This document shows, in pieces, positions 25,499-33,231 of a DNA stretch of 51,896 nt. The notes under the pieces were generated by a model. The model worked only from the letters and a program-made list of their open reading frames with translations. It searched no databases and was not told where the DNA came from. Positions within the stretch are counted from its first letter, which is position 1. The number at the start of each line of letters is the position of its first letter. Source of the DNA: Eubacterium sp. (GTDB lineage: Bacteria > Bacillota > Clostridia > Eubacteriales > Eubacteriaceae); assembly GCA_030524435.1 (NCBI GenBank), contig JAUNGS010000007.1, forward strand, positions 1 to 51,896. Direction: 5' to 3'. Both the position numbers and the translations under genes were made by a program.

Positions 25499-26209
25499 TT
25501 AAAAAATATCGTCCCGGGTGTGGCGTGTAAAGAAATGGTCGTTTCTGTCGAAGATGTCAATCTGGGTGGTGGTGTCCACCTTCGTCGAATAGGTCACGGG
25601 GACGCTGGTGGCCTTGGGGGCAAAGGTGTAATCCTTGGGCTTTAAATTGAAGGCGGGGGCGCCGGTGTGCCGTTTCCGCCTTTTTTTAGGCGTCTGGGGG
25701 ATGGCGGAGGCCGTCTTTTTCTTGGCATTCTTAGAAGTCTTTTCGGGTCTTAAGAACAGCAGCGCCCAGAAGCCCAGGGCGACACTGAGATTCATGGCGT
25801 AGTACAGCAGGGTAAAGGAGAGGGATACGGTGAAAAAATCCTCTCCAAAATAGCCAAAGCTCATGAAAAATTCCGAATTGTAGCCCGTGGAAGTATCGTA
25901 GACGTAGCTGGAGTCAAAATAGCCTGCGAGGCTGGATAGGGCCAGAATCAGAATCAGCAGGGAGCTGTACTGGTAAAACCTGTAGGATTTAGGAGATTTA
26001 GGCGATTTATATTTCTTGAGGCAGGCGGCGTTAATAAAACAGCTCACACAGAGTACCAGGTAAAGGAAATAGGCCATCTCGGAAAAGTCGTAGGATGCGT
26101 CCAATCCGAGAAGATAGCTTCCGATCATCCATCTGATGAAGAGGACAAAAGCGCCCGTGGTGATTAAAAGTACACGCAGGCTTGTGATGGCAAAATTTTT
26201 TTCATTCAT
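25499..26209 (-). CDS. Four-helix membrane protein, function unknown
   Basis: 236 residues. Four predicted membrane segments lie at about residues 9-30, 43-62, 82-98 and 128-152. A long cytoplasmic-type tail follows, rich in Lys/Arg (KKRRKRH) and Thr/Pro, with no domain I recognise. The start codon overlaps the end of the upstream threonine aldolase gene by 8 nt, so they are coupled. It is most likely a lineage-specific envelope protein. Confidence 0.65.
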   Translation of the reverse strand: MNEKNFAITSLRVLLITTGAFVLFIRWMIGSYLLGLDASYDFSEMAYFLYLVLCVSCFINAACLKKYKSPKSPKSYRFYQYSSLLILILALSSLAGYFDSSYVYDTSTGYNSEFFMSFGYFGEDFFTVSLSFTLLYYAMNLSVALGFWALLFLRPEKTSKNAKKKTASAIPQTPKKRRKRHTGAPAFNLKPKDYTFAPKATSVPVTYSTKVDTTTQIDIFDRNDHFFTRHTRDDIF

Positions 26210-27233
26210 GACAAAATCTCCTTAAATCGTCGATCAGGGTATCGACCATCACATCGGTGGTGGCCCAGGAGGTCACAAAGCGCACGGCGGTGTGGTCGGC
26301 ATCAATCATCTCCCAATCTCTGAAGCTGTAGCTTTCTCGAAGCTTTGAAATCAAGGCATTGGGCAGAATGGGGAAGATCTGATTGGTGGGGGAGTCCACC
26401 AAAAAGGAAAAGCCGAGGTCCTCAAAGGCTGACTTTAGCCTCTGGCAGAAGACGTTGGCCTGGGCCGCCAGCTTAAGGTAGAGGTCGTCCTCCAAAAGCG
26501 CGCTGAACTGGAGGCCCAAAAGTCGGCCCTTGGCCAAGAGGCCGCCCCGCTGCTTGAGGCTGTAGTTGAAATCTTTGGCAATGTCGGGATTGACGATGAC
26601 CAAAGCCTCACCGAAGAGGGCGCCGCCCTTGGTGCCCCCCAGATAAAAGGCGTCGCAGTATTTGGGGAAATCCTCGAGGACAAGGTCATTGCCCCGGGCG
26701 GTCAGGGCTGCGGCCAGCCGGGCGCCGTCTATATAGAGATAAAGGTTGTTGGCGCGGCAGCATTCGTGCAGAGCTGTCAGCTCGGTCTTGGTGTAGATGG
26801 TGCCGATTTCCGTGGCGTTGGAGATATAGACCATTTTAGGCACCACGGAATGGTGGTCTCGGTGGAGGACCAGGGCAGATTCGATGTGGGCCGGCGTCAG
26901 CTTGCCCTCTGGGGCGGGGCAGGTAAAGACCTTGTGGCCTGTGGCCTCGATGGCGCCGGTTTCGTGGGTGGCAATGTGGCCGGAATCCGCAGCTAAAACC
27001 GCCTGCCAGGGCCTGAGGGCGTGGGCGATGAAGGTCAGATTCGTCTGGGTCCCGCCGGTTAAAAAGTGGACGGCGCAGTCCGGGCAGCCGATTTTCTGGC
27101 GGATGAGTTCCCTGGCGGCGCCGCAGAAGGGATCTTCGCCGTAGCCCTCGGTCTGATCAAGGTTCGTTTCCAAAAGGCGTTCTAAAATTTTGGGGTGGGC
27201 CCCCTCAAGGTAGTCGCAGCTAAAGCTTATCAT
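26202..27233 (-). CDS. ltaE: Low-specificity L-threonine aldolase / beta-eliminating lyase family
   Basis: 343 residues. PLP fold type I features are visible: an early NYxEGAHP-like CDYLEGAHPKILERL, the YGEDPFCGAARELI stretch, aspartate in YLYIDGARLAAA near residue 165 and the PLP lysine in FYLGGTKGGALFGE near 200. The enzyme cleaves threonine or related beta-hydroxy amino acids to glycine and an aldehyde. The end overlaps the membrane-protein gene by 8 nt; dxr ends 16 nt upstream. Confidence 0.88.
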   Translation of the reverse strand: MISFSCDYLEGAHPKILERLLETNLDQTEGYGEDPFCGAARELIRQKIGCPDCAVHFLTGGTQTNLTFIAHALRPWQAVLAADSGHIATHETGAIEATGHKVFTCPAPEGKLTPAHIESALVLHRDHHSVVPKMVYISNATEIGTIYTKTELTALHECCRANNLYLYIDGARLAAALTARGNDLVLEDFPKYCDAFYLGGTKGGALFGEALVIVNPDIAKDFNYSLKQRGGLLAKGRLLGLQFSALLEDDLYLKLAAQANVFCQRLKSAFEDLGFSFLVDSPTNQIFPILPNALISKLRESYSFRDWEMIDADHTAVRFVTSWATTDVMVDTLIDDLRRFCHE

Positions 27234-27249
27234 GGCTGATCCTTTCCGC

Positions 27250-28401
27250 CTAATTCAGGCCCTTGGCGATATCCCTGGCCCAGGCATCCACGGCCAGCAC
27301 GTCCTCCAGGGAGGCATTTTGGATATTTTCGTGGCGGTTCATGACGGCCTCGTTGATTTTGGGAATATCCAAGAAGCCGATTTCCCGGTTTAAAAACCGG
27401 GCCACGGAGATTTCGTTGGCGGCGTTTAGGGCAGCGGCCATGGTGCCGCCGGCGGCCAGGGCCTCGTAGGCCAAAGTAAGGCAGCGGAAGGTCTCTTTGT
27501 CAGGCTTTTCAAAGGTCAGGGTGCCGATTTCCGAAAGCTCCAGGGACGGCTTGGTGTTTTCCACCCGGATAGGGTGGAAGAAGGCGATCTGGATGGGCAG
27601 GGCCATGTCCGGCAGCCCCAGCTGGGCGATGACGGCCCGGTCCTTGTACTCGACCATGGAGTGGATGATGCTCTGGGGGTGGACCACCACGTCGATCTGA
27701 TCCTGCTTTAGATCAAAGAGCCACTTGGCCTCGATGACCTCCAGTCCCTTGTTCATCAGGGTGGCGGAGTCGATGGTGATTTTTTTGCCCATGGACCAGC
27801 TGGGGTGCTTGAGGGCCTGCTCCAGGGTGACGTCTTTTAAATCCGCCAGCTTTTTCCCCCGGAAGGGGCCGCCGGAGGCGGTGATGATCACCCGCTTGAG
27901 GGCGTCGTGGTCGTTGCCGAAAAGACACTGGAAGATGGCGGAGTGCTCGCTGTCCACGGGAACTAAGGAGACGCCCTTCTTGGCCACGGCGTCCATGACG
28001 ATGGCCCCGCCGGTGACCAAGGTTTCCTTGTTGGCCAGGGCGATGTCGATGCCGCAGTCGATGGCGGCCAGGGTGGGGCGCAGGCCCACCATGCCGGAGA
28101 CCGCCGTCAAGAGCATATCGGTGCCGGGGCAGGTGGCGGCGGCCAAAAGCCCCTCCATGCCCGGGATAATTTCCATATTGGGGTATTTTGTGCCAATGCG
28201 TTCCTTTAATTGCTGGGCAGCCTCGGGATCCATGACACAGACCACCTGGGGCCGGTATTTTTCGATCTGGGGCGCCAGGGTGTCGATGTCGGCAAAGCAG
28301 CTCAGGGCTGTGATGTTAAAGCTGTTGGGGAATTCATCCACCACCGACAGGGCCTGGGTGCCGATGGAGCCGGTGGCGCCGAGAATACTGATATTTTTCA
28401 T
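27250..28401 (-). CDS. dxr: 1-deoxy-D-xylulose 5-phosphate reductoisomerase
   Basis: 383 residues from ATG 28401, with GAGGTG 6 nt upstream; a GTG at 28410 would add three residues. The N-terminal NADPH motif ILGATGSIGTQ, the catalytic NKETLV near residue 125, PVDSEHSAIFQCL near 150 and the SGGPFRGKK loop near 185 define Dxr. It is the first committed step of the MEP isoprenoid pathway. The first gene of the leftward run, and the next gene to the right is divergent. Confidence 0.96.
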   Translation of the reverse strand: MKNISILGATGSIGTQALSVVDEFPNSFNITALSCFADIDTLAPQIEKYRPQVVCVMDPEAAQQLKERIGTKYPNMEIIPGMEGLLAAATCPGTDMLLTAVSGMVGLRPTLAAIDCGIDIALANKETLVTGGAIVMDAVAKKGVSLVPVDSEHSAIFQCLFGNDHDALKRVIITASGGPFRGKKLADLKDVTLEQALKHPSWSMGKKITIDSATLMNKGLEVIEAKWLFDLKQDQIDVVVHPQSIIHSMVEYKDRAVIAQLGLPDMALPIQIAFFHPIRVENTKPSLELSEIGTLTFEKPDKETFRCLTLAYEALAAGGTMAAALNAANEISVARFLNREIGFLDIPKINEAVMNRHENIQNASLEDVLAVDAWARDIAKGLN

Positions 28402-28542
28402 GAAATTCACCTCGAATGTATTTTTGAATGCTTTTATCTTTATTATACCACAGCTGTGCCGCCGCCGCCAATTTCACCAAAGCGTTGTCTTTTGCTTCTC
28501 TTAAGTCTACGGATGAAAGCAGTGGTTTTCCCTATAAAATTC

Positions 28543-28570
28543 TTGACGACGATTAAACTTTAGGTATAAT
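28543..28570 (+). promoter_or_regulatory. Promoter of the DUF234-type ATPase gene
   Basis: TTGACG (28543-28548), 16 bp, TATAAT (28565-28570). The start codon is 48 nt further on. Confidence 0.7.
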
Positions 28571-28617
28571 TAAAATAGCGCAATTTGTGATTAATTTTTA
28601 TTCAGGGAGGCTAATCC

Positions 28618-30042
28618 ATGAAACCCTTTGTTGGAAGAAAACAGGAGCTTCAAACCCTTGAAAATGCATATAATAAACGGGACGCCTTTGTGCTCGTCAC
28701 GGGCCGCCGGGGCGTTGGAAAAACGGAGCTGATCCGCGGCTTTACAAACAGCCGCTGCTGCCTCTATTTTACCGCCAAGTCTGAGACAGACAGCCTGGCG
28801 CGCCGGAGGATGATGAAGGCTATTTTCGAATTCAGCGGCGAGGGCGGCGGCACCGCCACCAAGCTCATGAAATGGAAGGAAATTTTTGAAAGGTTTGCGG
28901 CGGTCCAAAAACCAGAGCGCAAAGTTCTGGTCATCGACGATTTGCAATACCTTTTGGCAGAAAATCCTGGCTTTGAAAGGCAGCTGAGCTATGCCATCAA
29001 GAACTTTTTTGCCCCGGCTTCGATCATGGTGATTTTGATCATGCCCCTGGGCAAAATTTGCTCTGACTTTTTGGACAACCGACGGGGCTTGGCCAAGGTC
29101 CTCAGCCACCGTATCAGCCTGAAGCCCGTCTCCTTTGTGGAGATGATTCAGGAGTACCCTCACCGGGATTTCAATCAGCTGGCCCTGCTTTACGCCATCG
29201 CCGGGGGCATGCCGGCCTATTGGGAGTACTTTAAGGACTGCGAGACCAGCGATGATTATATGGGGGCCGTCAGAGCCAGGCTTTTGGACCGCCACGCCTT
29301 TCTGTTTGATGAGCCGGGCAGGCTCTTGGAGGCGGATATCTGGGAGCCGGCGCTGTACTACGGCATCCTGCGGGGGATCGCCGCGGGGTACAGGCAGCTT
29401 TCGGAGCTGGCAAGATTTCTCGATGAAAAGCCGGCGAAGATCCTTAAAGCCCTGGACATTCTTAAGTTTATGGGGTACGTGGATGCCCGGGGCAGTGTTC
29501 TCGACAAAAAAATGCCTGTGCCGAAGAAACGAACCTATATTTTTGCTGATCCCATGATGGATCTCTGGTTCTCCTTCGTCTATCCCTACCGCGAGGTGCT
29601 GGAAATGGGCAAGGATCTGGCGGTTTTTGAGGGGCTCAAGCGGGATTTTCCGGAATACATGAAATTCTGGTACCAGGAAATCTGTATGGAAATCTTCAGG
29701 GCGGCCTGCAGGCAGCAGAGCTTCCCCTTTAAGCTGGACAGGCTGGGCTGCCTCAGGACCAAGGATGGGGAGACCATCGACCTTGTGGCTGTGGACGAGG
29801 TGAACCGCCGGGTCTTCATGGCGGAGTGCGTCTACGGCGGGAGACCCTACACCATGGACGCCTTTGAGGCCTTCAAGGAGCACTGCGGCGATATCAGAGC
29901 GCTTCGGGCCTTCAAGGATTACACCAAGGTCTACGGCGTTTTCACCTCCGAGGGCTTTGACGCAGACCTCATGGACTATTGTATGATCACGCCGGGCATT
30001 ATGCTCTTTGGCGGCATCACCCTGTACTCAGCAAACCAGTAA
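28618..30042 (+). CDS. Archaeal-type AAA ATPase with DUF234-like C-terminus
   Basis: 474 residues. The N-terminus FVGRKQELQTLENAY leads into the Walker A motif VTGRRGVGKTELI at residues 27-39. Walker B is VLVIDDLQYLL near 105. A winged-helix stretch (residues about 260-300) and the DUF234 region with YIFADPMMDLWFSFVYPYR follow; the last 120 residues look like a degenerate PD-(D/E)xK-type fold. These ATPases are common in anaerobes and are often orphan, with role unknown; some sit in mobile or defence-like settings. Here it is monocistronic with its own promoter. Confidence 0.85.
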   Translation: MKPFVGRKQELQTLENAYNKRDAFVLVTGRRGVGKTELIRGFTNSRCCLYFTAKSETDSLARRRMMKAIFEFSGEGGGTATKLMKWKEIFERFAAVQKPERKVLVIDDLQYLLAENPGFERQLSYAIKNFFAPASIMVILIMPLGKICSDFLDNRRGLAKVLSHRISLKPVSFVEMIQEYPHRDFNQLALLYAIAGGMPAYWEYFKDCETSDDYMGAVRARLLDRHAFLFDEPGRLLEADIWEPALYYGILRGIAAGYRQLSELARFLDEKPAKILKALDILKFMGYVDARGSVLDKKMPVPKKRTYIFADPMMDLWFSFVYPYREVLEMGKDLAVFEGLKRDFPEYMKFWYQEICMEIFRAACRQQSFPFKLDRLGCLRTKDGETIDLVAVDEVNRRVFMAECVYGGRPYTMDAFEAFKEHCGDIRALRAFKDYTKVYGVFTSEGFDADLMDYCMITPGIMLFGGITLYSANQ

Positions 30043-30082
30043 AAAAGCACCCCGGGAGAGATAAATGCTCCTCGGGGTGCTT
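30041..30082. terminator. Terminator shared by convergent genes
   Basis: AGCACCCCGGGAG (30046-30058) pairs with CTCCTCGGGGTGCT (30068-30081). On the minus strand it is followed by TTTTTT, ending the 32-residue gene; on the plus strand the T-run is weaker. Confidence 0.75.
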
Positions 30083-30100
30083 CTGTATTCTGGGCAGCGA

Positions 30101-30199
30101 TCAGTTTTTGGACTTGGCCAGGGCGACGCTGCTGAAGACGAGACCGGCGGTGCCGGCGGCAATGGCGACAACGCTGAGAACGAATCCGGCGATTTTCAT
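30101..30199 (-). CDS. 32-residue single-span membrane peptide
   Basis: MKIAGFVLSVVAIAAGTAGL continues to a Lys-Ser-Lys-Asn end; the whole of residues 3-28 is a hydrophobic helix with small residues and the C-terminus is positive. GGAGG stands 7 nt before the ATG, and an efficient minus-strand terminator lies 20 nt after the stop. It has a compact gene structure of its own and is not part of the ATPase gene. It resembles short stress or modulator membrane peptides but no named family is recognised; a type I toxin is possible though there is no visible antisense antitoxin. Confidence 0.6.
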   Translation of the reverse strand: MKIAGFVLSVVAIAAGTAGLVFSSVALAKSKN

Positions 30200-30285
30200 G
30201 GCAGACCTCCATTGTTCATGTGATGCTATGAGTATATCACAAAAGGATCCCGTTGAAAAAACATATTAAAGAAAGGATGGACGGT

Positions 30286-30813
30286 ATGAAGACAGCAAAG
30301 CTCTTAATGGTCGGCGACAGCCTGATGGAGTATGGCCCCTGGGAGAAATGGTTTGGCGATGGGGTGGTCAACCGGGGGATCGGCGGCTTGACCACCGAGG
30401 GGGTGTATTTGCACCTCAACCGGGTGTTGAAAAACCCCTACGATCAAATTGGCCTCATGGCTGGCAACAACGATCTTCTGGCGGGGGTGCCCTCGGCGGA
30501 GATTTTGGAGAATTACGAAAAAATTCTTAAAAAAATAAAGGGCCAGCAGCCCGAGGACCAAATTTATGTCCATAGGCCGCTGCCCTGTAATACCACAAAG
30601 CTATATCTGCCCTTGGATAACGCAGCGGTTTACAGGCTGGGCCAGGGCCTCAAAACCCTGGCTGAAACCCACCAGGCCCGGTGGGTGGATCTCTGGGATG
30701 TGCTGACTAAAGACGGAGAGCTTAAGGCTGAGTATACCATCGACGGCATCCACCTCACCGAGGCCGCCTACGACCTCTGGGGAGAACGGCTGGCGGCCTT
30801 GCTTGCAGACTGA
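30286..30813 (+). CDS. SGNH/GDSL-family esterase
   Basis: 175 residues from the ATG at 30286 (AAAGGA 8 nt upstream). SGNH blocks: nucleophile MVGDSLMEYG near residue 8, oxyanion Gly in VNRGIGGLTTEG, Asn in LMAGNNDLL near 65 and the Asp-His pair in IDGIHLTEAAY near 152. No signal peptide, so cytoplasmic acyl esterase or lipase-like activity; substrate unknown. The last 46 bp overlap the end of the convergent PAP2 gene. Confidence 0.88.
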   Translation: MKTAKLLMVGDSLMEYGPWEKWFGDGVVNRGIGGLTTEGVYLHLNRVLKNPYDQIGLMAGNNDLLAGVPSAEILENYEKILKKIKGQQPEDQIYVHRPLPCNTTKLYLPLDNAAVYRLGQGLKTLAETHQARWVDLWDVLTKDGELKAEYTIDGIHLTEAAYDLWGERLAALLAD

Positions 30814-31340
30814 AGCTTTTTGTCGCAGACATCCACGGCGGTGCCGATAGCCACGCCGATGGCTGCCCCGCCGATAATATCCGAGGGGTAGTGGACGTTT
30901 AAATACATCCTGGACAGGCTGATGAGGGTGGCCAGGGGCAGCGCCCCCAGGGCGTAGCTTTTTTTGTAGCGCATCAGCAGGGTCGCCGCCGTGAAGGAGG
31001 ACAGGGCGTGGCCCGAGGGAAAGGAGTCGCCAAAGGGCCTTGAGATCAGGGCCGGGGCGTCCTTGTCCACGTCGCAGGGCCTGGGGCGCTTGGAGATGTT
31101 TTTTAAAATAAGATTATTGAGGCAGCCAGCCATGCCCACCGTCGTTCCGAGGACAAAGCCCCGGCGGCGGTGTTTCTTTGTGAGAAAAAGCAGGCCCGCA
31201 ATGCCGGCCCAAACCAGACCGATGTTTCCGGATTTGGTGATGATCACCATGGCCTTGTCGTATTTTTTTTTGCAGACGCGTTTCTGAAATTTTTTCAGGA
31301 GTCGGGTGTCGACGTCGGTGATTTTTTCTTGCAGCTTCAT
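30768..31340 (-). CDS. PAP2-family membrane phosphatase
   Basis: 190 residues. The three phosphatase motifs are present: KNISKRPRPCD near residue 79, PSGHALSSF near 107 and SRMYLNVHYPSD near 145. Four to five membrane segments surround them. It probably dephosphorylates a lipid such as undecaprenyl pyrophosphate or phosphatidate at the membrane. The start lies 10 nt after the DUF445 gene; the 3' end overlaps the convergent esterase gene by 46 bp. Confidence 0.88.
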   Translation of the reverse strand: MKLQEKITDVDTRLLKKFQKRVCKKKYDKAMVIITKSGNIGLVWAGIAGLLFLTKKHRRRGFVLGTTVGMAGCLNNLILKNISKRPRPCDVDKDAPALISRPFGDSFPSGHALSSFTAATLLMRYKKSYALGALPLATLISLSRMYLNVHYPSDIIGGAAIGVAIGTAVDVCDKKLQSASKAASRSPQRS

Positions 31341-31349
31341 GGCATCTCC

Positions 31350-32243
31350 TTAAAACAGATTCATAATACAGCCCATGACGACGCCCAGCAGTCCGCCCAA
31401 GAGCACGATGGCGTTGAGCTCCTTTTTCATCAGGGACAGCAGGATTTTCTCCATCTCCAGTACGTCAAAGCCGTTGATCTCATCCTCCACCAGCCCGGCG
31501 ATGTCCAGGGCCGAGAGGACCCGGGCCAGGTTGTTTTCGATGAGCGCATGGTAGCCCTTGAGCAGGGCCTGGTCAAATTTTTCTTCGCTGCCCGCAAATT
31601 TGTTCAGCAGGTCGGCGGTGGTTGTGGTCAAAAGCCCCAGGGTCTCCTCCTCGACGACGTCGGCGATGAGGGCGTGGCCGTGGTCGGCGATCATCTGGTT
31701 GACGGTTTCCCGGAATTTTTCCTTGAGTCCCTCCAAAGTTTCTGCGTTGATTAAAAAGGAAAAGGAGGCAAAGAGGGGATGCTTCTGGATTTCGGCCATG
31801 GCCGTCTCAGCGACGACGGCGCCCAGATCCATGGCGCAGACCCTGTGGTATACCGTGTCTGTGGCCTTGCACTTAAAGGCCTCTGCGGCTTCAGCCAGCC
31901 TTTCCTCGGAGAGATATCCCGTCAGCAGGCGGTGCAGTGGCTCAGGGTGCTCAAGCCACTGGCTGCGCCTCTGGCCGATGTAGGCCAAGAACCGGGCGTC
32001 GGCCTCGGGGGAGAGCAGGCGTTTGGCCAGGGCCCGCTCGTTGATGAGGCTGTCAGCCACAACCTCCCCGACGGATTTGGCGATTCTGCTTTTTTCCTTG
32101 GGAATGAGTCCGGGGGTAAAGGGCAAGGCTTTTCCGAAAATTGTGATGGGCTTTAGGGGACGAAACAGCATTCTGACGGCGATACCGTTGGTGATCAGAC
32201 CGATGATGCCGCCGACCAGGGGGCCGGTGAGAAAACTTAGCAT
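31350..32243 (-). CDS. DUF445-family membrane protein
   Basis: 297 residues. The N-terminal membrane segment contains GGIIGLITNGIAVRMLFRPLKP and FGKALPFTPGLIPKEKSRIAKSVGEVV, the hallmark of DUF445 (YheB-like). The long middle is helical and the C-terminus ends in one membrane helix (LGGLLGVVMGCIMNLF). Cell-envelope role unknown. In an operon with the PAP2 gene. Confidence 0.85.
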   Translation of the reverse strand: MLSFLTGPLVGGIIGLITNGIAVRMLFRPLKPITIFGKALPFTPGLIPKEKSRIAKSVGEVVADSLINERALAKRLLSPEADARFLAYIGQRRSQWLEHPEPLHRLLTGYLSEERLAEAAEAFKCKATDTVYHRVCAMDLGAVVAETAMAEIQKHPLFASFSFLINAETLEGLKEKFRETVNQMIADHGHALIADVVEEETLGLLTTTTADLLNKFAGSEEKFDQALLKGYHALIENNLARVLSALDIAGLVEDEINGFDVLEMEKILLSLMKKELNAIVLLGGLLGVVMGCIMNLF

Positions 32244-32411
32244 GGTCAGCTCCTTATCGTTTTAGTGTCGGCTGCCGAAGCCGGGAGGGCTTTGGCGGTT
32301 TTTTATATGATAGTGTTAAATGCCGGGGGTGTCAATGCCTTCCTTTGAAAACAACGCAGGTTTATGAAGCGTTTCAAGAAAAATTACAGCTGAATATTTA
32401 GGCCCAGGCAG

Positions 32412-32440
32412 TTGAAAAAAATCGCTAAAGGTAATATAAT
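32412..32440 (+). promoter_or_regulatory. Promoter of the ABC exporter operon
   Basis: TTGAAA (32412-32417), 17 bp, TATAAT (32435-32440), 66 nt before the ATPase start. No other element is seen in the 262-bp gap. Confidence 0.75.
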
Positions 32441-32505
32441 GTAGTTGTTAGATAAAACTAATAAATTATTTTTGCCATTTTGATTACAGAAAGGATAGAG
32501 GGCCT

Positions 32506-33222
32506 ATGTTGGAGCGTGAAAAGCATTTTTTGGAGATCGTTGGACTAAAAAAGGGGTTTGGCAGCGGTGAAACCCGCCAGGAGGTGCTCCAGGGGGTGGA
32601 TTTTTCCGTGGCCAAGGGGGAGTTCTGCGTGCTTCTGGGGCCCTCGGGCTCGGGCAAATCCACCCTGCTCAACATCATCGGCGGTATCGACCATGCGGAC
32701 TCGGGCTACATCGCCATCGACGGCGACCGCCTGGCGTCTTTGGGGGAGAAGGGGCTGACCCAGTATCGAAGAAAACATCTGGGTTACGTCTTTCAGAGCT
32801 ACAATCTGATCGGCAACCTGAATGTCCAGGAAAACATCGAGGCCGGCGCCTACCTCTCGGACAATCCCCTGGAGGTGGAGGAAATCCTCAGGGTCCTGGG
32901 GCTTTCTGAGCACAGGTACAAGCTGCCCAATCAGCTCTCCGGGGGGCAGCAGCAGCGCGCCGCCATCGGCCGGGCCATCGTCAAAAACCCCGATATTCTG
33001 CTCTGCGACGAGCCCACCGGGGCCTTGGACTACAAAACCTCCAAGGAGATTTTAAGGCTCATCGAGGCCGTCAATCAGCGCTACCGGAGCACGGTGATCA
33101 TGGTGACTCACAATGCGGCCATCCGCCACATGGCCGACCACGTGATCAAGCTCAGGGACGGCAAAATTCGCCGGGATCTTGTCAATGCCAACAAAATTTC
33201 GGCGGAAGCCCTGGAATGGTAG
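32506..33222 (+). CDS. ABC transporter ATP-binding protein (MacB/LolD type)
   Basis: 238 residues. Walker [10 protein letters not shown] is near residue 45, the signature [15 protein letters not shown] near 145, Walker [13 protein letters not shown] near 165 and the H-loop VTHN near 200. The close match to the MacB/LolD subclass and the following FtsX-type permease point to an extruder of peptides, lipids or envelope components rather than nutrient uptake. The permease begins 9 nt after its stop. Confidence 0.95.
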   Translation: MLEREKHFLEIVGLKKGFGSGETRQEVLQGVDFSVAKGEFCVLLGPSGSGKSTLLNIIGGIDHADSGYIAIDGDRLASLGEKGLTQYRRKHLGYVFQSYNLIGNLNVQENIEAGAYLSDNPLEVEEILRVLGLSEHRYKLPNQLSGGQQQRAAIGRAIVKNPDILLCDEPTGALDYKTSKEILRLIEAVNQRYRSTVIMVTHNAAIRHMADHVIKLRDGKIRRDLVNANKISAEALEW

Positions 33223-33231
33223 GATCAGCGC

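Noticed and set aside
28591-29883. 430-residue ORF antisense to the ATPase gene
   Set aside because: Opposite the well-supported DUF234-type gene; composition is His/Gln/Gly/Arg-rich with no motif or ribosome site. Typical shadow in GC-rich DNA.
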